Positions 24,390-35,112 of a stretch of 64,000 bases of DNA are shown one piece after another. The DNA is from Quercus robur (lineage: Eukaryota > Streptophyta > Magnoliopsida > Fagales > Fagaceae). The position numbers were made by a program, and so were the translations under genes. Each line of letters opens with the position of its first letter. The first letter of the stretch is position 1. The stretch spans positions 88,490,862 to 88,554,861 of the forward strand of contig NC_065535.1 of assembly GCF_932294415.1 (NCBI RefSeq). The letters are read 5' to 3'. The notes below the pieces were generated by a model. It was not told the DNA's origin, ran no database searches, and saw nothing but the letters and a program-made list of their open reading frames with translations.

Positions 24390-24390
24390 A
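21152..24390 (-). mobile_element. Non-autonomous Helitron, 3.2 kb
   Basis: On the minus strand the 3' end is CTAG (21152-21155), preceded by a perfect hairpin (CCGTGC, loop, GCACGG at 21164-21178). The proposed 5' end is TCAATATATA at 24390, followed by sequence with AAAAG and GAGCTTCTGCCATGTG, a layout like that of other plant Helitron 5' ends. Host A (21151) and T (24391) flank it. No helicase gene is present. The 3' end is strong; the 5' end is less certain because TCAATA replaces the usual TCTATA and a long TA repeat adjoins it. Confidence 0.55.
22323..23290 (+). mobile_element. Possible solo LTR or LTR fragment (Copia-like), inside the Helitron
   Basis: The stretch opens TGTTAGGACATATG and closes near CATCACA, with a GC content and texture unlike its surroundings. 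It includes a GGGTTTTTATCGTG...TTTTTCGCTGCA stretch of the kind seen near Copia LTR ends. It contains short inverted repeats around CTCGATAGATAGGGTATCTATCGAG. No target duplication was found and the edges are estimates. Confidence 0.3.
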
Positions 24391-25374
24391 TTATCATCAC
24401 ATGAGTTTGTAAATAATCTGTAGTAGCTTTTGTATATTTCAATATAAGTTGGAGGAAAATGCAAAAACTATTACAAATTTTGCGACATAAACTTTACAAT
24501 GAATCAATGATATGGCAATGAATATAATTGTTAGGATACCAACAATATATAAATGAATGTCTTAATTATTATTATTATTTTGATTGGTGATATATCAATT
24601 TATAATAGTTATAAAGTAAAAATTGTAATATCCTCACCGTTACCATAATTTGAATCTATCTATATATCCACCGACACATCAAGAGTTTTGTAAGTCGTTA
24701 CACTATCAACAACAAATAATTTTTTTCCCTTAGGCACAATTTTTTTTTTTTTTTTTTTTTGGAGAATCCTTAGGCACAAGTTAAGTGAAAATTTTTGTCC
24801 AACCAGTTTTTCAAATGTCCTTAATTTGGCTTGACCAATCTCTAGTTCTCTCAACCAAAATTCCTAGATTTGCACAATGAACAACTTTCTTTTGACTTCA
24901 ACCTCACTTACACCAAATAATCACAAATTAAAGCGTATACAAGATGAAGTATTTGGTAAATGATAATCTACAACTAGTATGTGGTGTGTTAATTAATCTC
25001 TTTCTTTCCTACATAAATGGTATATTATGGCAATTATTAGCAAAGCTTTCGTTCACTACAACTTTCTTACACTACTTTCGTGGTTGGTGTGTGGGTCAAG
25101 GGCTAAAGTTTCCCTGTGGCGTACGTTAAGGCTTACCACGTTCTCTTTTCCTCTCGTTCAAAATCAATATTCCTGAAATGGAAAATATCAACTTCAGGGT
25201 TTTCTTTTCCTTGTTCAAAACATTCTTGAAATGGAAAATATATATAACTTCACGAAAAATCAACTTTTAATTTCAAGCTTTGAAAAACAATATGCTTTTG
25301 AGAAAGATTAATTTACTTCCGTGTTTCTAAAGTGTTCTTTGAGGACTTGACCACACACTTTCTATATCTAACAA
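24391..25374. other. Spacer upstream of CRK-3, no gene seen
   Basis: AT-rich, with a poly-T run at about 24740. The segment at 25150-25260 has a short internal repeat around CTTGAAATGGAAAATAT. No supported gene. Confidence 0.4.
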
Positions 25375-25475
25375 TGCTTTTCCCCCCACTATTTAGATTT
25401 CACATATTATTCTTCGGCTTCAGTTTGCCCACTTAAATTTCTTATAAATACCCAACTCTTTCAGCCAAACACAAT
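25375..25475 (+). promoter_or_regulatory. Relic of the CRK-3 promoter
   Basis: It aligns with about 230-335 upstream of CRK-1. The TATA box is kept (TATAAATA at 25443-25450) and the following CCCAACTCTTTCAGCCAA is identical. The position of the CRK-1 W-box is CGGCTT here. The block shows that this copy began as a full gene of the CRK-1 branch. Confidence 0.6.
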
Positions 25476-25874
25476 GAATTAATGTTTACATTCCCTACCA
25501 TTTTTATTTTATATCCATGTCCAAGTCCAACCCCACTCAATCCCAGTTAAAAAATAATAATATAAGAAGAAGAACTGGTTGTGAGAATCAGTAAGTGGGT
25601 TTGCTTGTGACAAGCGTTTGGCCAAGGGGGTCTCTAATATTAGTTCATGTACTCCAAAGGAAGAAGGAAAGGGTCTTGAATGTTGGTTGTTACATGAGGT
25701 ATTCCACTCAAAAGTTTTAATGGTGAGTTTTTTTTTTTAAGCTCATTAAAGCAATTAGTCTTACCATTTCCTTTATGGAGAATTTGGCCTTCAATCTTCA
25801 TCCAAAAATTTTGAGAAGCTCTTTATCTAGAATTCTCTATGAACATATATCAAATTGGTAACTGCATAATCACT

Positions 25875-25967
<93 letters not shown>

Positions 25968-25995
25968 ACCAGAAGCACTTCATTATTAATATGGT

Positions 25996-26083
25996 AGAAA
26001 ACCCCTTCAAACATAAATAATTCCACTACTGACCCCTCAATCAATTTGTATAATTATCTAGTCAAACAAATTAAAATTCTTTT

Positions 26084-26125
<42 letters not shown>

Positions 26126-26292
26126 TGTGGGTATTACAAAGTGCTTTAATTAAACCCCTTCAAACATAAATAATTCCACTACTGACCCCACAATCAATTT
26201 GTATAATTATCTAGTCAAACAAATTAGAATTCTTTTTGTGTGTGTATATATATTTATATATATATGTTTGTGGGTATTACAAAGTGCTTTAA
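25996..26292. repeat. Tandem duplication of about 150 bp in CRK-3 intron 1
   Basis: The segment from AAACCCCTTCAAACATAAAT to TATTACAAAGTGCTTTAATT occurs twice head to tail (about 25998-26152 and 26154-26298). The copies differ mainly in the length of an internal (TG)n(TA)n tract. CRK-1 intron 1 has only one copy. Confidence 0.8.
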
Positions 26293-27929
26293 TTTCATTT
26301 CATTTTTTTTTTTTTTGGTAAAATAATTTAATTTCTCATGAATATTGTTTACTGATCAATATGTTAATCTTTGTTAGGAAATCTCTCTGCTAGTCCTTAC
26401 TTTGGCTGCAACAACTTTAGCTTCGGGTCTTGTGTTGATTATCACAACTGTTGTTTGTATTGTTAGGAAGAATGTATTGAAGAAGAGGAAAGGTAACTAT
26501 GCTTTACATTTAGATTCTGAAGGATTACTTGTGATTCACTTTTAATCTTAAGCAGTTGTTCAGCTAATCAGCCAAATTTACTCATTCAAAAGGAAAAAGA
26601 TTATGTCTGACTTATTGAGTTAATAAATAGCTTATTCTTCTGGCATTTATTTCAGAGAAAAAGCAATTAGGGGGTCTGTTGTCCAACTTATACAAGTCCA
26701 TACTAAATTTTCCATATGAAAGTCTAGAATCGGCCACAAATTACTTCCACAATTCCAAAAAGCTGGGAGAAGGGCGTTATGGTTCAGTTTACAAAGTAAC
26801 TTCAAGATTCAAATTCTACATTATTTGAGGGAATAAAAATTTTGTATATGAAATCAACCAGGTACATTTCTTTGTGTTAATCAGGGAATTTTACCAGATG
26901 GGAAAGTTGTTGCTGTTAAGAGGCTCTTCTTCAAAAGTAAACAAACTGCAGATGATTTCTTTAATAAAGTCAATTTGATCAGTGGCATCAATCATAAAAA
27001 TCTAGTAAAGCTGTTGGGATGCAGCATTACAGGTCCTGAAAGCCTTCTTGTTTATGAATATGTGCCAAACCAAAGCCTTCTTGATAACTTTTCTGGTATT
27101 GAAATAATCTTGAACTCCTGTTCATATAAGAATATTAACTTTTCTTATTCAGTTCATTTACTTGTGCGCCTTTTGAGTCAGTTAAAATTAATCCTCAGCT
27201 GATGAGGTGGGATGTAAGGTATAAGATCATATTGGGTACAGCTGAGGGCTTGGCCTATCTTCATGAGGAATCAAATTTGAGAATTATCCATCAAGATTTG
27301 AAATTAAGCAATATTCTACTTGATGGTGATTTTGAGCCAAAGATTGCAGATTTTGGACTTCTTAGATTATTTCCAAGACATGAGGTAGAGGCGAACGGTA
27401 TGACTATGTGCACAGGGTAAGTGCCTAGACATATTATCTTCCCATTTTGCACCTTTTTCTGTTTTGGCACTACGTAGGAATGTGTAACTTAGCATCACTT
27501 TTACTAGGAGCAAATGTCTTGTCATCTACTTTTAATTTTTGTTATGCAATGATAAATTAATACCATTCACCATAGGGGAAAAAATTTGCAATTCTGTTAC
27601 TCTTTTCTTCTTTTTTGTCATAGATGACAATTTTCCTTATTGCTATGCAATATTAAACCTATCATCTCTAATTATATTTCCATTTCTAAACGTGCATATT
27701 TAGATGTTATATAGCTCCAGAGTATGCTATTGCTGGCAAACCATCTGAGAAGGCAGATGTTTATAGTTTTGGAATTATTGTCCTTCAAGTTGTATGTGGA
27801 AAAGGAAATTGGACTTTCAGAAAGGTAAATCTTTTTACCTGAAGTATCACCAATTCATGTTTTTAGAGAAATACTTTCTTTTCTCATGAATCAAGACTGA
27901 AATCTTTAACAAAAATTTCCTTTTTTCTT

Positions 27930-27981
27930 GGGGGGGGGGGGGGGGGGGGGGTGGTGTGGGGGTGGGGTGGGGTTCTTTATA
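27930..27981 (+). repeat. G22 homopolymer and G-rich tract
   Basis: Twenty-two consecutive G (27930-27951) are followed by TGGTGTGGGGGTGGGGTGGGG, immediately before the intron 6 acceptor of CRK-3. It is capable of G-quadruplex formation on the plus strand. The exact length may be a sequencing or assembly estimate. Confidence 0.8.
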
Positions 27982-28202
27982 AGGTTTGGAATCTTTATGA
28001 GAAGGGTAGGCTATGTGAAGCTGCTGATCCAGTCTCAGAGGATTATTTTCGGAATGTGGACCCTTCCCGATTACTTCAAATAGGGCTGCTTTGTGTACAA
28101 GTAGCTGCAGAGCTAAGACCATCAATGTCGGTAGTTGTGAAAATGCTAATCAATAAAGATGAAATTCCTCAACCAACGCCTCCACCTTGGGTTAATTATT
28201 GA

Positions 28203-28811
28203 GCATTGGAGGAAGGGCCAATTTGTTTGACACAGCATGACAGAAGAAGTTTGATTGAGCCTAGATGAACATTTTGCTTCAAAGACAACCTTACTATATG
28301 TTCTTTCATAGGAACCCCATGTCACCAGGTGTTGCTGTTGCCAACTCCAAACTCATGACTTTTCAGAATTTTTTTTCTATTGTGTTTCCTTCTTGAATTA
28401 GTGCAGAGGATGTTTTGCACAAAAGTTTAATTCATCTTGACATTATTTAGTTTTTGAAGTATGACTGTTTGCTTAAGGTATGTGGAGAAGCAAGGTCGAC
28501 AAATGATTAAGCAAACTATTGTTACATCAAGATTTTTTGATCTTAGATGATTTAGTTTGAAAATGATATTTGAAAAGCATAATTATATTACAATAAAGGA
28601 TCATATACTGAACGCATTAATGCAATTGCATTATTGTTAAAAAGATTTCATGATGGTTACATATTCTAAGATTTTATTGACTTGTAAATTTGGTTTAATC
28701 ATTTCTCATATTTCACTCGTGCAATAGTTTCATTATATCACCTAGATCTAACATCTAAGGTTACTACTATTTTTTTTTTTTTTTTTTTTTTTTCTGTCCA
28801 ACCATAACTTC
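28203..28811. other. CRK-3 3' flank
   Basis: It matches the 3' flanks of CRK-1 and the 7.6-kb fragment for about 250 bases, then becomes AT-rich DNA with a poly-T run before the LINE target site. Confidence 0.5.
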
Positions 28812-28958
28812 AAGTTTTGGGAATAAGCATTTTGAGAACCCTCTCCTCTAGGGTAGGAGTTTCTCTCTCTCGTTGGGATACGAGACTTTCTCCCTTAGGT
28901 CTGACTAAGGGTTTGTCTTTGCTTCAGTTTTAACATTAGTTAGAGAGCTTATTAAGAT

Positions 28959-30170
28959 ATGGCTGAAGAAGTAATACACAACCTGGGAAGCTTGAAATTA
29001 ACTACAGAGGAGGAGGAAGTAATAGCTATTTCAGATGAAGGCAGGCAGGAAGAGATAGAAAGCTGCTCTCAAAGTTTAATCGGTAAGCTTCTCACTTGCA
29101 AACCTTTCAATAAGAGAGCAGCCCAAAGTACCCTAAAAAGAGCTTGGGGTTTGGAGAATAAAGTCCAAGTAGTGGAGGTTGGAGCAAACCTTTTTCAATT
29201 CAAATTTCAGACTGAGTTTGATATGGAGAGGGTTCTAAGAGATGGGCCATGGACTTTTGATAATCAAATCCTATTATTAGTTCGATGGAAAGCTGGAATG
29301 ACTGCCGGTAATGTTAAGTTTGAATCAGCATCCCTTTGGGTGCAAATTTGGGGAGCACCGTTTGATATGGTCTCCCCAAAAGTAGCAGAGGAAATAGGCA
29401 ACCGGTTAGGTATTGTGGAGGAAGTGGAGAAGAGATCAAAACAGGACATTCCTGGTTTTTTTATGAGAGTTAAGGTGGCCATTCCCTTAGCCAAACCCAT
29501 TCGGAGAGGAGCGTTTCTAGCTGATTCAGGTGGACAAAGAAGCTAGGTAACTTTTAAATATGAAAGACTCACTCTGTTTTGCTATCATTGTGGGTTGCTC
29601 GGCCATGACCTCAAGCATTGCGCCAAATATTTCGCAATGGCTAAGGGCAAGGGCAATGGGGAAGTGGAGCACCAGTATGGGGAATGGATGAAAGCATCTG
29701 GAAGCCGTGTCCGTTCTCCAAATCGCAGAGGTCAAGCTCGTGAATTGGAAGATCATGGAGATGTAGAAAGAGGAACGGTGAGGGAGATGATGAACAGGGG
29801 CGGCGGCAGGGGTGTGCCAGATAGAAGGGATGGAGATGACAAAGGCATTAATGATGAAAATGACAAGGAAATTAATGAGGGAAACGTGAGCATTGGGACT
29901 GCTCCAGAAATCTTACCGGCGAATCCCGTGAAGCGTGGCAAGCAGAGTACGGAGATAGACAAGTTGAAGGAAGTTGATGGGCCATGCATGAATGGGCTGG
30001 ATGCAGGGGCTGGGCCTTTAAATGAAGGTGGAAACAACAAGCCTCAGGGAAATGAAAAACAAAGAACGTGGACCAGGCTTGCCCGTATGGACCATGGGCC
30101 TATGGAGGCAGCAAAAGAAAGCTCAACACAAATTCTAGGCAAACGTTCTCACCATGCACAGCAGCAGTAA
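28959..30170 (+). pseudogene. LINE ORF1 (DUF4283 and CCHC zinc knuckle)
   Basis: An RNA-binding, nucleocapsid-like protein of plant L1 elements. One frame runs through, interrupted by TAG at 29544-29546 where the family usually has Trp (..GQRxW..). The N-terminal part has the DUF4283 fold signature (GKLLTCKPFNKRA, VLRDGPWTFDNQIL). A CX2CX4HX4C knuckle, CYHCGLLGHDLKHC, follows the stop. The C-terminal third is charged and low in complexity. It ends 107 bases before ORF2. Confidence 0.85.
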
Positions 30171-30277
30171 GTAAGTTCTCTTATTTTAGATGAGCACGTA
30201 GGAAAGAAAGCTAAAACTGGGAATGTTAATCAAACATCTGAAACGGCGGGGGTGTCGGAACACCCTCGCCGAACACA

Positions 30278-33200
30278 ATGAGGCTATTAAGCTGGAACTG
30301 CCAAGGGCTTGGGAACCCTTGGACAGTTCGAAACCTTTACGATATCGTGAGGGATGAAGCTCCTACCGTCTGTTTCCTCATGGAAACCAGACTTGATAAA
30401 GAAGGTTTTAAACACCATTGTAGAGAATTAGCTTTTCCGAATAAATTTATTGTAAAAAAGCCTCATTCTGGTGGAGGATTAGCCCTGGTTTGGAAAGAGG
30501 ATGTGAAGCTAGAAGTTTTTAATTATACAGATAACCATATTTTGACGAAAGTGACCGAGGGGTCTGGTTTTCAATGGTTCTTGGCTGGCTTCTATGGCTG
30601 GCCGGATGGTAGTCAAAAACACAAGTCTTGGACCTTATTAAGGCATCTATCCTCAATTGTTAATGGGTCGTGGTGCTGTGTTGGAGACTTTAATGCATTT
30701 CTACATGCCTCGGAAAAGCTAAGTAGCCACCCACCTCCGGTGAAGCATATGGAAGACTTTGGGAATGCACTAGAGGAGTGCCATTTGATTGATTTGGGGT
30801 TCCAAGGATATAAATTCACTTGGAATAATAAGAGACCAGGTGCTGCAAATACTAGAGAAAGACTTGATCGGGTGGTTGCAAATAAGGAATGGATGGACTA
30901 TTTCTCAACAAGTTCGGTTTTCCACAAATTTGCTCATGCATCGGATCATATGTCTATTATTTTACAGACTGGGTCGGATTGTAAATTCAAAGGCAGAATG
31001 GCTCGGGGGTTCATGTTTGAAGAAAGGTGGCTGTTAGAGGAGGATTGTGGTAGGGTGATTGAAGAAGCTTGGTGCCGTGTAGGATGTGTGGGGTCGCCTA
31101 TGGCCAGTATTAGCACTAAAATAAAATGTTGTGGGGCTGATTTAAATTCCTGGGGGTCGTCTAGAACAAAACCGGAGGTGAAGGAAATCAAAAGGTTGAA
31201 GAAAGTGCTTGAAAGACTACATGAAGATGACCAAACTGAGGCAACCAGAACTGAATTTGTGGCAGCCAGTAAACAACTCGATGATTTGTTATTGAAGCAA
31301 GAACTTTATTGGGCGCAACGATCCCGCTTGGCTTAGTTAAAGGCCGGAGATAAGAATACTAAATTTTTCCATTCTAAGGCCTCGCAACGGCGTCGTAGGA
31401 ACTTTGTACATGGCATTACAAATTCTGATGGGGTTTGGGTTGAGAAGACTGAAGAGGTAGCAGAAGTGGCAGTCCAATATTTTGAGAATTTGTTCTCCTC
31501 TGGAAGGTGTGACCGGCTTGAGGAATGCTTGGATGCAGTAAACCCTCGTTTCTCTCCGGAGATGCTTAATATTTTGTCCAATGATTTTGATGCGGAGGAG
31601 GTTAAAAGGGTGATTTTCCAGATGGGACCGACCAAAGCTCCTGGACCGGATGGTATGAATGCTTTATTTTACCAGAAATTTTGGCATATTATCGGTAATG
31701 ATGTAACTTGTGCTGTGCTGGATTTTCTAAATACTGGTATTTTGTTGCCTGAATTAAATTATTCCCATATTGTACTCATACCTAAGGTTAAGTCTCCGGA
31801 AAAAATGTCTGATTTTAGACCTATTAGTCTATGTAATGTCATTTATAAAATAATTTCTAAAGTGCTGGCGAATAGGTTGAAGTTAATCTTACCCCAATTA
31901 ATTTCTCCTAACCAAAGTGCTTTTGTGCCGGGGCGTTTAATTACGGATAATATTCTGGTGGCCTATGAGACTTTGCACTCTTTGCATGGTCGGAAAAAGG
32001 GCAAAAAAGGCGCGATAGCTCTGAAATTGGATATTAGCAAAGCGTATGACAGAGTTGAATGGCCTTTCTTAAGGGGTATGATGATCAAGTTGGGATTCCC
32101 GCAAGGGTGGATTGACCGGATCATGAGTTGTGTCACCACCACATCTTTTCTATCCGTCTAAATGGCAAGGCCTATGGGAATTTCAGACCTTCTAGGGGTC
32201 TTCGCCAGGGGGATCCACTTTCCCCTTATTTATTTTTGCTTTGTGTTGAGGCCTTCACATCTCTACTGGCGAAGGAAGAGGAGAATAGTAGGATTCATGG
32301 AGTGTCCATTAGCCGATATGCCCCTTCTATATCTCATTTGCTTTTTGCGGATGACTCTCTTTTGTTTTGCCAAAACAAGTAGGAGGAAGTGCAAGTGATT
32401 TCTGAAGTCCTTGAGTTGTATGCTGTGGCCTCCGGGCAATGTATCAACTTCGAAAAATCTTCGGTTTTCTTTAGCACTAATACAACGAGGGTGCAAAGAG
32501 ATTGGATAAAAAATAAGCTGGGAGTTCAGGAAGTAGAGAAATTTGAGTCCTATTTAGGCTTGCCCACTTTGATTGGCCGGTCAAAGTATCATGCCTTCTC
32601 TTTTCTTAAAGAAAGGGTTTGGAAGAAGATTCAAGGGTGGAAGGGAAAGCTATTATCTAAGGCGGGGAAGGAAGTCCTAATAAAAGCTGTGGCCCAATCA
32701 ATTCCTACTTACACGATGGGAGTGTTTCAACTTCCAATGAAACTTTGTAATGAACTTAATATGATGTGTGCTAGGTTTTGGTAGGGTCAATGTGGAGATG
32801 AAAAGAAGATTCATTGGAAGAGTTGGGAGTCCCTTGTCCAGCCAAAGAAAGGGGGAGGTCTGGGGTTCAGAGACATTCGAAGCTTTAACCTTGCAATGTT
32901 GGCAAAGCAAGGATGGCGAATGTTAACTGATCACAGTTCTCTTCTATATAGGTGCTTTAAAGCAAAATACTTCCCCCGGTGTTCATTCCTTGAGGCGGTT
33001 GATCACCCAAATAGCTCATATGTTTGGAAGAGCTTACTTGCTGCTCAGCCTATTTTGAAGAAAGGATGTTGTTGGCGGGTTGGTTCAGGCTCTTCTATCC
33101 GGGTGTTATTTGACAAATGGCTGCCTGACCATCCAACTAACAAGATTCTAGTCACTCCTTATGATGTTGGGGAAGATTGGTTTGTATCGGAATTAATTGA

Positions 33201-34407
33201 TTGGGATACCCTCCAATGGAACCGTGCCTTTATTGACATGGCTTTCAATAGGTTCGATGCAGAAGCTATATACCGGATCCCCTTGAGTAGGCGTTGTGTT
33301 CCGGACAAGCTTTTCTGGCTGCATAACAAAAATGGGAGGTATTCGGTGAAATCCGGTTATCATACAGCAAGGTTTTTGTGGAATGAGCTGAAGCAGGAGG
33401 GTGGGGGGTCCAATCCAGTGCCAGGCAGCGAAATTTGGGCGAGAATCTGGAATTTTCGCCTTCCAAATAAGATAAAAGTTTTTATATGGCGTGCTTGTCA
33501 CAACATTCTTCCAACGCTTGAAAGGCTTAAGCAGCGGAGGATTATTGAAAATGATATGTGTCCCATTTGCATGCAAGATTCTGAAACTATTATTCATGCT
33601 CTTTGGGAATGTGGTGCAGCCCAGGACGTTTGGGCTGGCTGCTCTCAGCGAGCTTTGCAGAAGGGGCTGACTGCCCAGTCCTCTGTTCTTCAGCTGGTGG
33701 AGGGGCTAATGCATAGGCTGCCTAAGGATGATTTTGAAGCTTTTATGGTGCAATGCTGGCTGCTTTGGCATAGGCGCAACCAGGTTGTGCATGGGGGTCT
33801 GTTGCAGGAGCCGAGGGCGTTGATTGATCGGGCAAAGTGTTTACTGGCAGAGTATAAGGAAGCTCAGGTGCTACTGTCTCTCCCTGCTCCTGCTGGTCCG
33901 TGTCTGGGTTGGCAGCCACCTGATAGTTCAACGTACAAGTTGAACTTTGATGCGGCGGTCTTCTCAAACGATTCAGCTTCTGGTGTGGGCGTGCTGATCA
34001 GGAACGTCGGTGGTTAGGTGATGGCTGCCTTGTCGTCAAGAGGACTTGCGGTCTTGGACAGTGATGAGGCTGAGGTTTTAGCATGCCGTCGTGCCTTGGA
34101 ATTTGCTGCTGATGCTGGATTCTCGGATTTAATTGTGGAAGGAGACAATGCAAATGTGATGAGATCCATTGTGTCATCTCAGGCTGATTGGTCTCGACTG
34201 GGTGCCATTTTTGATGATGTCCGCTGCTTGGCTGGTAGGTTGCGTAGGGTGGAGTTTAGATCCATTGGGCGTACTGCTAATGGGGCTGCCCATTCATTAG
34301 CTAGATTTGCTAGAAATATTAGGGAGGATGTTGTTTGGTTGGAGGAAGATCCTCCTCCAGCCCTTGAAGCTTTACATGTAGACTCAAATTATTTGTCTTT
34401 GGAATGA
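30278..34407 (+). pseudogene. LINE ORF2 (endonuclease, reverse transcriptase, zf-RVT, RNase H)
   Basis: It starts MRLLSWNCQGLG. The APE-type endonuclease shows the N (WNCQG), E (METRL), GDFN and SDH motifs. The RT shows KLDISKAYDRVEW, RQGDPLSPYLF and FADD. A zf-RVT region carries CPIC and HALWECG. An RNase H domain (NFDAA, DEAEVLACRRALE, VEGDN) closes the protein, as in plant L1 elements. In-frame TAG codons lie at 31334, 32380, 32782 and 34015, and a one-base shift lies near 32147 in the RT palm. The stops at 31334 (..RLA-stop-LKAGD..) and 32782 (..RFW-stop-GQ..) replace conserved Trp. The element cannot express an active enzyme. Confidence 0.92.
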
Positions 34408-34450
34408 AATTGGTTTGGCTTTCAAAAAAAAAGTTTTGGGAATAAGCGTT

Positions 34451-35112
34451 ATTTCCCATTAAGCCATTACACTACACCATCCATTACACCATCTGACATC
34501 ATCATAGAAATTTAATATTTTAATCCAATGGAGTCAATACTATACCCAAGACTGTTTTGGTTTCGATTAAAGAAACAAAATATTTCAATACCAATTAATA
34601 CTAGTGTATCATTTTGAAATTACATCTACTTTTACACACACATAAATTACAATCCACACATTATTCTCTTCTTCAAATAACCCATTTTCATGTCCTACAA
34701 ACACATTCTTATTAATATCAATAATCATAATGTTATTATTATCTAATACCTTTGAAAATCAGAAAGGTGATTAAGTTTGTAAACAAGGCAGTTCCAAATT
34801 TTATGCACTATGCAGTGAAGTCTATACCATAAGGTATTTTTTTTTTTTGTGAAGTACAGGGTCACCTTTTCATAAAACCTACCATCGGAACCTAAGTTAC
34901 TTAATCCTTCAGTAATATTAAGCAAACTTCAACAAAATCATATTTTCTACACTAGGCATGCATTTCTTGAGAAGGTGTACAACATTTTTTAATCGAGAAG
35001 TACAAGAATACTTATTGGACTCGAACCAATTGACATTTCAAGATGCCATTGATTGATTAGAAGGTACAGTAAAGAGTAAATTCTTGGCAAAGTTAGAGCC
35101 CTCCGGGTCTTT
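34451..35112. other. Spacer and likely 3' UTR of the minus-strand gene
   Basis: It holds the duplicated block at 34590-34715 (partner 19850-19980). The part next to 35112 is probably 3' UTR of the ubiquitin-like gene. A T-arm-like motif at about 35012-35030 is discussed under the rejected items. Confidence 0.45.

Larger units (their letters stand above)
25577..28202 (+). pseudogene. CRK-3: cysteine-rich receptor-like kinase pseudogene
   Basis: Exon remnants are: exon 1 end 25577-25720, exon 2 26378-26492, exon 3 26656-26795, exon 4 26885-27095, exon 5 27182-27417, exon 6 27704-27824 and exon 7 27984-28202. About 0.6 kb of exon 1 is deleted, removing the signal peptide and first Gnk2 domain, and the rest of exon 1 is out of frame. 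The membrane exon has a 4-base insertion. In the kinase, the helix C glutamate is lysine (NKVNLI), HRD is HQD, the activation segment is replaced by unrelated residues, and exon 6 lacks its last 14 or so codons. Splice borders of exons 3, 4 and 7 survive. Intron 1 has a 150-bp tandem duplication. No active kinase can result. Confidence 0.9.
28832..34430 (+). mobile_element. Full-length L1-type LINE, inactivated
   Basis: A 5.6-kb non-LTR retrotransposon with 5' UTR, ORF1, ORF2 and a short A tail (about nine A). It is flanked by a 20-bp target-site duplication with one mismatch (28812-28831 and 34431-34450, AAGTTTTGGGAATAAGC plus three bases). Both ends are present, so the copy is not 5'-truncated. 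Coding capacity is lost: five in-frame TAG codons and one frameshift are counted over the two frames. The intact duplication with one mismatch implies a fairly recent insertion. It sits in the 3' flank of CRK-3. Confidence 0.95.

Noticed and set aside
33193-33597. Antisense open frames within LINE ORF2
   Set aside because: They are shadows of the RT/RNase H coding strand, with no own motifs.
35012-35030. A tRNA T-arm-like motif on the minus strand (ATTGGTTCGAGTCCAAT)
   Set aside because: The stem and 7-base loop fit a T-arm, but no D-arm, anticodon arm or acceptor stem can be paired around it. It is at best a fossil or SINE crumb.
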